8,336 nucleotides of DNA. It comes from Clostridiales bacterium (lineage in GTDB: Bacteria > Bacillota > Clostridia > Clostridiales > Caloramatoraceae). Location: positions 1 through 8,336 of the forward strand of contig JAOAFH010000101.1 of the NCBI GenBank assembly GCA_026416355.1, read 5' to 3'. Under the pieces are notes generated by a model, which worked only from the letters and a program-made list of their open reading frames with translations, was not told the origin of the DNA and did no database searches. This document shows positions 5,392-8,336 of this stretch, piece after piece. Positions within the stretch are counted from its first letter, which is position 1. Each line of letters starts with the position of its first letter. Both the position numbers and the translations under genes were made by a program.

Positions 5392-6673
5392 AACATACTT
5401 CCTTTTTAAGCATTATATTAATTATTGTTCTATCTGCATTTTTCATTCCTTCCCTTGAGAACACTCCTAAATTTTTAATTGTTTGCTCTATATCACAACC
5501 AACAATACCATTTCCACATGGAACATAGGAACCGTTTATTGCAAGAAGAGCTGCTTTATATGCAGAAGCTGCGGCAGTTGATAGCTTAATCGCACATCCT
5601 GGCTTTGCTCCATCACATACAATACCCGTTATATCTCCAACCATATTCTTAATAGTATATTCAAACTCCTTTTCTCCTCCACCTAAAAGATAGCATATAC
5701 CACATGCAGCACCAACCCCAGCTGCAACTCCACAACCACAAACACTTGATAATCTTCCTGTAAACTGTTTAATATATGCTGTTGTAATGTGTGATATAGC
5801 AAGTGCCTTAATTAAATCATCCTGACTTTTATTTAGACCACTTGCACATACTACCACAGGAATTATTGCAGTAATTCCATGATTTCCTGAACCAGCACTA
5901 CTCATAACAGGCATAAAACATCCTGCCATTCTTGCGTCAGAAGCTGCTGCTGTCATCATTAAAATATTGTTTTGAATGTCGTTTGATAATACTCCTTTAT
6001 CTATCATCTCTTTATATCTTCTTCCTATTTCCATTCCGTAGCTGTTATTAAGTCCTTCTTGTGCAATTTTTATATTTATATCTGCACCATCAAGCATAAA
6101 CTCTAAATCATTGGCATCTGCTTCAATTATAGTGTTTATTAACTCCGTCAAAGTATATTCCTTTAAAAAATCATTATTATTAGAATTAGCCACCGCCACC
6201 TCATTATTTTCATAAACAATTTTTCCATTTGCCTCTAAATATACAATGTTTGAGTGTTTGTGTTTAATCTCACAAACTCCTAGTCCATTTGATGTAATAA
6301 CCTCTAGTCTTATATAAAAATTACATTTACTATCATCAACATCCACCATTACTCTTTGTTCATCTAAAAGTTTTTTTGCCATATCTTCATGTTCCTTATT
6401 TATTGTCTTTAGCACCTGTAATTTATTTTTAGGGTCTCCCCCTACTGCCCCAAGGGCAGCAGCAATATGAAGACCAACATTTTTAGAACCTGGAATTCCA
6501 ACAGAATATGCATTTTTAAATATATTTGAACTAACTATAATATTGATTTTCTCAATTTCGCCTTCAACAATTTTTTTAGCAGATGCAGCAGCTAGTGCAA
6601 CTGCAACAGGCTCTGTACATCCTAGAGCTGGTACAACCTCTTGATTTAATAATTCCTTTATTTTATTAAGCAT
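5390..6673 (-). CDS. L-cysteine desulfidase, CyuA/CdsB/YhaM (UPF0597) family
   Basis: A 427-residue cytoplasmic protein of the UPF0597 family, often annotated as serine dehydratase alpha-family protein. Characterised members, Methanocaldococcus CdsB and E. coli CyuA (YhaM), split L-cysteine into pyruvate, ammonia and sulfide. They use an oxygen-sensitive iron-sulfur cluster and no pyridoxal phosphate. Visible hallmarks are VPALGCTEPVAVALA (C19, the proposed catalytic cysteine), SSAGSGNHGI (258-267), SSVCGCGVAAGVGAACGICY (C312, C314, C324, C327) and GIVCDGAKPGCAIK (C353, C360), which include the expected cluster ligands. The start is the ATG at 6673, seven bases after GGGGGT; an ATG 12 codons upstream lacks a site and falls close to the predicted transcription start. 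Upstream are a sigma-54 promoter and a palindrome; a sigma-54 activator gene lies next door. Activity on serine or related beta-substituted amino acids cannot be excluded. Confidence 0.92.
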   Translation of the reverse strand: MLNKIKELLNQEVVPALGCTEPVAVALAAASAKKIVEGEIEKINIIVSSNIFKNAYSVGIPGSKNVGLHIAAALGAVGGDPKNKLQVLKTINKEHEDMAKKLLDEQRVMVDVDDSKCNFYIRLEVITSNGLGVCEIKHKHSNIVYLEANGKIVYENNEVAVANSNNNDFLKEYTLTELINTIIEADANDLEFMLDGADINIKIAQEGLNNSYGMEIGRRYKEMIDKGVLSNDIQNNILMMTAAASDARMAGCFMPVMSSAGSGNHGITAIIPVVVCASGLNKSQDDLIKALAISHITTAYIKQFTGRLSSVCGCGVAAGVGAACGICYLLGGGEKEFEYTIKNMVGDITGIVCDGAKPGCAIKLSTAAASAYKAALLAINGSYVPCGNGIVGCDIEQTIKNLGVFSREGMKNADRTIINIMLKKEVC

Positions 6674-6704
6674 AAATATTACCCCCAATAGTTTTTTATA
6701 AAAG

Positions 6705-6720
6705 AGCAATTTCTATGCCA
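6705..6720 (-). promoter_or_regulatory. Sigma-54 (-24/-12) promoter of cysteine desulfidase
   Basis: The minus strand reads TGGCAT, five bases, TTGCT, against the consensus TGGCAC-N5-TTGCA/T. The invariant GG (6718-6719) and GC (6706-6707) have the required 10-base spacing. Transcription should begin near 6694, leaving a leader of about 20 bases before the ATG at 6673 that includes the GGGGGT ribosome-binding site. The sigma-54 activator gene just upstream supports the call. Confidence 0.87.
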
Positions 6721-6735
6721 ATAAAACAATCTATG

Positions 6736-6758
6736 ATTAGTATCAATTTGATACTAAT
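6736..6758. promoter_or_regulatory. Perfect 23-bp palindrome, probable upstream activator site
   Basis: Arms ATTAGTATCAA and TTGATACTAAT flank a single central base, giving 11 perfect base pairs of dyad symmetry. This is the form expected for a dimer of a Fis-type helix-turn-helix protein such as the neighbouring activator. Its centre is about 53 bp upstream of the predicted transcription start, which is closer than the usual 80-200 bp. As RNA it has no U-tail and almost no loop, so a terminator is unlikely. Confidence 0.8.
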
Positions 6759-6828
6759 GTTTTTTACATACTATTTTGTTTTAATATAAATGATGCAATA
6801 TAATGTTAAATTGACCTACTAAAATAAA

Positions 6829-6866
6829 AGTCTCAAAATGATATCCAAAAGTATCACTTTGAGACT
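6829..6866 (-). terminator. Rho-independent terminator of the sigma-54 activator gene
   Basis: A 15-bp stem (6852-6866 with 6829-6843) has an 8-base loop and is followed on the minus strand by TTTTATTTTAG. One pair is G-U in the minus-strand RNA but would be an A-C mismatch on the plus strand, which fits minus-strand use. The stem begins within the activator stop codon (6865-6867). Confidence 0.85.
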
Positions 6867-6869
6867 AAT
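6847..6869. promoter_or_regulatory. Candidate second activator site hidden in the terminator
   Basis: Read on the plus strand, this 23-base stretch agrees with the palindrome at 6736-6758 at 19 of 23 positions, including GTATCA and, after one differing base, TTTGA and ACTAAT. Its centre is 111 bp from the centre of the first site and about 164 bp upstream of the predicted desulfidase start, a normal enhancer distance. It overlaps the 3' end of the activator gene and one arm of its terminator. It is proposed from sequence similarity only. Confidence 0.45.
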
Positions 6870-8336
6870 TTAGATTATATTCTTTTATTTTTCTAAAAAG
6901 CGTTGCTCTTCCTATTCCTAGAGCCTTTGCAGCTTCATCCCTTGAATTGTACATCTTAAGTGCCTTTTCTATAAGTTTTTTTTCGTTGAGTTTTAAATCA
7001 ATACTTTCATCTATTTTTTCATCTACTTTAAACCTTTCAGGTAGACTTTCAAAAGATATATATTCTTTACTTTCCATATTAACTAGATATTCTATAGTAT
7101 TTTCTAATTCCCTTACATTACCTGGCCAATTATAATTTAAAAAGCACTCATATACCCTTCCCTCAAACTCTTTAATATTTTTATTTATTTTTACACTACA
7201 TTTTTTCAAAATATGCTTCATCAAAATTTTTATATCTTCTTTTCTTTGTCTAAGTGGTGGTATTTTAATTGGTATAACATTAAGCCTATAATACAAATCC
7301 TGCCTAAACTCTCCCGTTAAAACCATTTCCTCTAAATTTTTATGCGTTGCAGCAATTATTCTAATATCTATATCTAGTCCTTTGTTACTTCCTATTCTTT
7401 CAATTCTTCTCTCCTGGAGAACCCTAAGAAGTTTTACCTGTAAGTGTAGTGGCATATCTCCTATTTCATCTAAAAATATTGTTCCTCCATTTGCAAGTTC
7501 AAATTTACCTATCTTGCCACCCTTTTTAGCTCCTGTAAAAGCTCCTTCTTCAAAACCAAATAGCTCACTTTCAAGTAATGATTCAGGAATAGCTGCACAG
7601 TTTACTGCAACAAATGGCTTATTTTTTCTTTTGCTTTCATTATGAATAGCTCTTGCAAACAATTCTTTTCCTGTACCACTTTCCCCTAATATCAAAACTG
7701 TTGAATCTGTTTTAGCAGATTTTTTAGCCATATCAATGACATTTAAAAACTCATTCGAAACTCCAATTATCTTATCAAAAGTAGTGTCAATATTAATCAA
7801 TGTTACATCTCTTATAATTTTATTTATGTCCTTCATGTTCTTTAAACTAACAACAAGTCCATATACATTTTCTTTTTGAACAACTGGCTTTATTGTAACT
7901 AATATCCTTTTTTCTCCTAAATCCAATTGTATATTTCTATAATCCCTTTTAAACTTTATAATATAATTTTTGTATTCCTTTAATATTTTATCTATTAAAT
8001 TTTTTATTTCATCTCTATTTAATATCTCTTCAACGTTTTTATTTTTAAAATGGATGTTGCCCTCTATATCCAATGCAATAATTGCTTCGTCAATTGTATT
8101 TATAACAGTTTCAATTTGATTTAATAAAATCCCTTGAGTTTCACAAATATTTATCTCCTGTACCTTTGTACTTAGCATTTCACCCATTTTATTTAAAAAG
8201 GCAATAAGGTTATGTTTGTTTTTGTTTAGCTTTTCTTTTTGCTCGCTAGATAGTGCAACCAAACCAATTACACCTAGGACTTCATTTTCTAGAATAATAG
8301 GAGAACATACCTCGGCATGTTCTATACATCTACCTC
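6865..8336 (-). CDS. Sigma-54-dependent transcriptional activator, N-terminus off the window
   Basis: The frame is open from the window edge to a stop at 6865, showing 489 residues without their true start. A TTG at 8262 could be taken as a start, but the frame continues upstream with GRCIEHAEVCSPIILENEVLGVIGLV, the end of a GAF-like sensor domain. Residues are counted from the first whole codon. A PAS-like segment follows at about 72-165 (NTIDEAIIALDIEGNIHFKN). The AAA+ domain has Walker A GESGTGKE (217-224), the sigma-54-contacting GAFTGA loop (264-269), Walker B GGTIFLDE (283-290) and FRQDLYYRLN with the arginine-finger region. A Fis-type helix-turn-helix closes the protein (RDEAAKALGIGRATLFRKIKEY). 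It presumably senses a small molecule and activates the desulfidase promoter just downstream. In Clostridioides difficile, as I recall, a similar SigL-dependent regulator has been linked to cysteine desulfidase. Confidence 0.95.
   Translation of the reverse strand, partial: GRCIEHAEVCSPIILENEVLGVIGLVALSSEQKEKLNKNKHNLIAFLNKMGEMLSTKVQEINICETQGILLNQIETVINTIDEAIIALDIEGNIHFKNKNVEEILNRDEIKNLIDKILKEYKNYIIKFKRDYRNIQLDLGEKRILVTIKPVVQKENVYGLVVSLKNMKDINKIIRDVTLINIDTTFDKIIGVSNEFLNVIDMAKKSAKTDSTVLILGESGTGKELFARAIHNESKRKNKPFVAVNCAAIPESLLESELFGFEEGAFTGAKKGGKIGKFELANGGTIFLDEIGDMPLHLQVKLLRVLQERRIERIGSNKGLDIDIRIIAATHKNLEEMVLTGEFRQDLYYRLNVIPIKIPPLRQRKEDIKILMKHILKKCSVKINKNIKEFEGRVYECFLNYNWPGNVRELENTIEYLVNMESKEYISFESLPERFKVDEKIDESIDLKLNEKKLIEKALKMYNSRDEAAKALGIGRATLFRKIKEYNLN

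Noticed and set aside
5390..5420. Small hairpin at the end of the desulfidase gene (ATGCTT with AAGTAT) as the first stem of an ANTAR target
   Set aside because: The loop has seven bases, not the six with conserved A and G expected of ANTAR targets, and the following terminator hairpins also lack such a loop.
6736..6758. Palindrome as a terminator
   Set aside because: A one-base centre leaves no proper RNA loop, there is no T-run directly after it on the minus strand, and a strong terminator for the activator gene is already present at 6829-6866.
6811..6845. Plus-strand promoter starting with TTGACC, which would run antisense to the activator gene
   Set aside because: There is no good -10 box at 16-18 bases, and the similarity to a -35 element is expected by chance in A/T-rich DNA.
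8262..8262. TTG as the start of the sigma-54 activator (465 residues)
   Set aside because: The frame stays open to the window edge with 24 more codons that read as the end of a sensor domain, so the gene is partial and starts outside.
1..8336. CRISPR array, tRNA or rRNA genes, riboswitch
   Set aside because: No regularly spaced direct repeats, no tRNA-like cloverleaf or rRNA motifs, and no leader long enough for a known riboswitch were seen on either strand by eye.

Overview
The window is AT-rich and every gene I can support lies on the minus strand. The ribosome-binding sites are strong and purine-rich, and two genes start with TTG. A class I-alpha glutamine synthetase is followed by an ANTAR-domain regulator, next to a cysteine desulfidase, a sigma-54 activator and a YedF/DUF3343 pair. 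This combination points to an anaerobic low-GC Firmicute of the class Clostridia. I cannot name a genus from the sequence alone.

Read in the direction of transcription, from high to low coordinates, the layout is as follows. (1) 8336-6865 is the C-terminal part of a sigma-54-dependent activator; its N-terminus lies outside the window. It ends in a terminator at 6829-6866. (2) 6864-6674 is a compact control region with a perfect 23-bp palindrome (6736-6758) and a near-perfect sigma-54 promoter (-24/-12 elements at 6705-6720). (3) 6673-5390 encodes an L-cysteine desulfidase (CyuA/CdsB/YhaM family), ending in a terminator whose 5' arm is duplicated on the coding strand. (4) 5302-1649 is a tight run of five genes: glnA (glutamine synthetase), an ANTAR response regulator of the clostridial NitR type, yedF, a DUF3343 putative Se/S carrier, and a small MscS-type channel. 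A hairpin lies between the last two. (5) 1610-1 is the leading part of an IS607-family insertion sequence: its end region, the serine recombinase tnpA, and an overlapping tnpB truncated by the window edge. It sits directly behind the channel gene.

The clearest regulatory circuit is the sigma-54 activator, its probable operator and the cysteine desulfidase gene. The operator resembles a second, imperfect copy buried in the activator gene's own terminator. Desulfidase turns cysteine into pyruvate, ammonia and sulfide. Ammonia is the substrate of the glutamine synthetase encoded next, and a CPxP-type sulfur/selenium-handling pair follows. One reading, which is inference, is a neighbourhood for cysteine breakdown, nitrogen capture and chalcogen handling. 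No stretch longer than about 190 bases lacks a gene.
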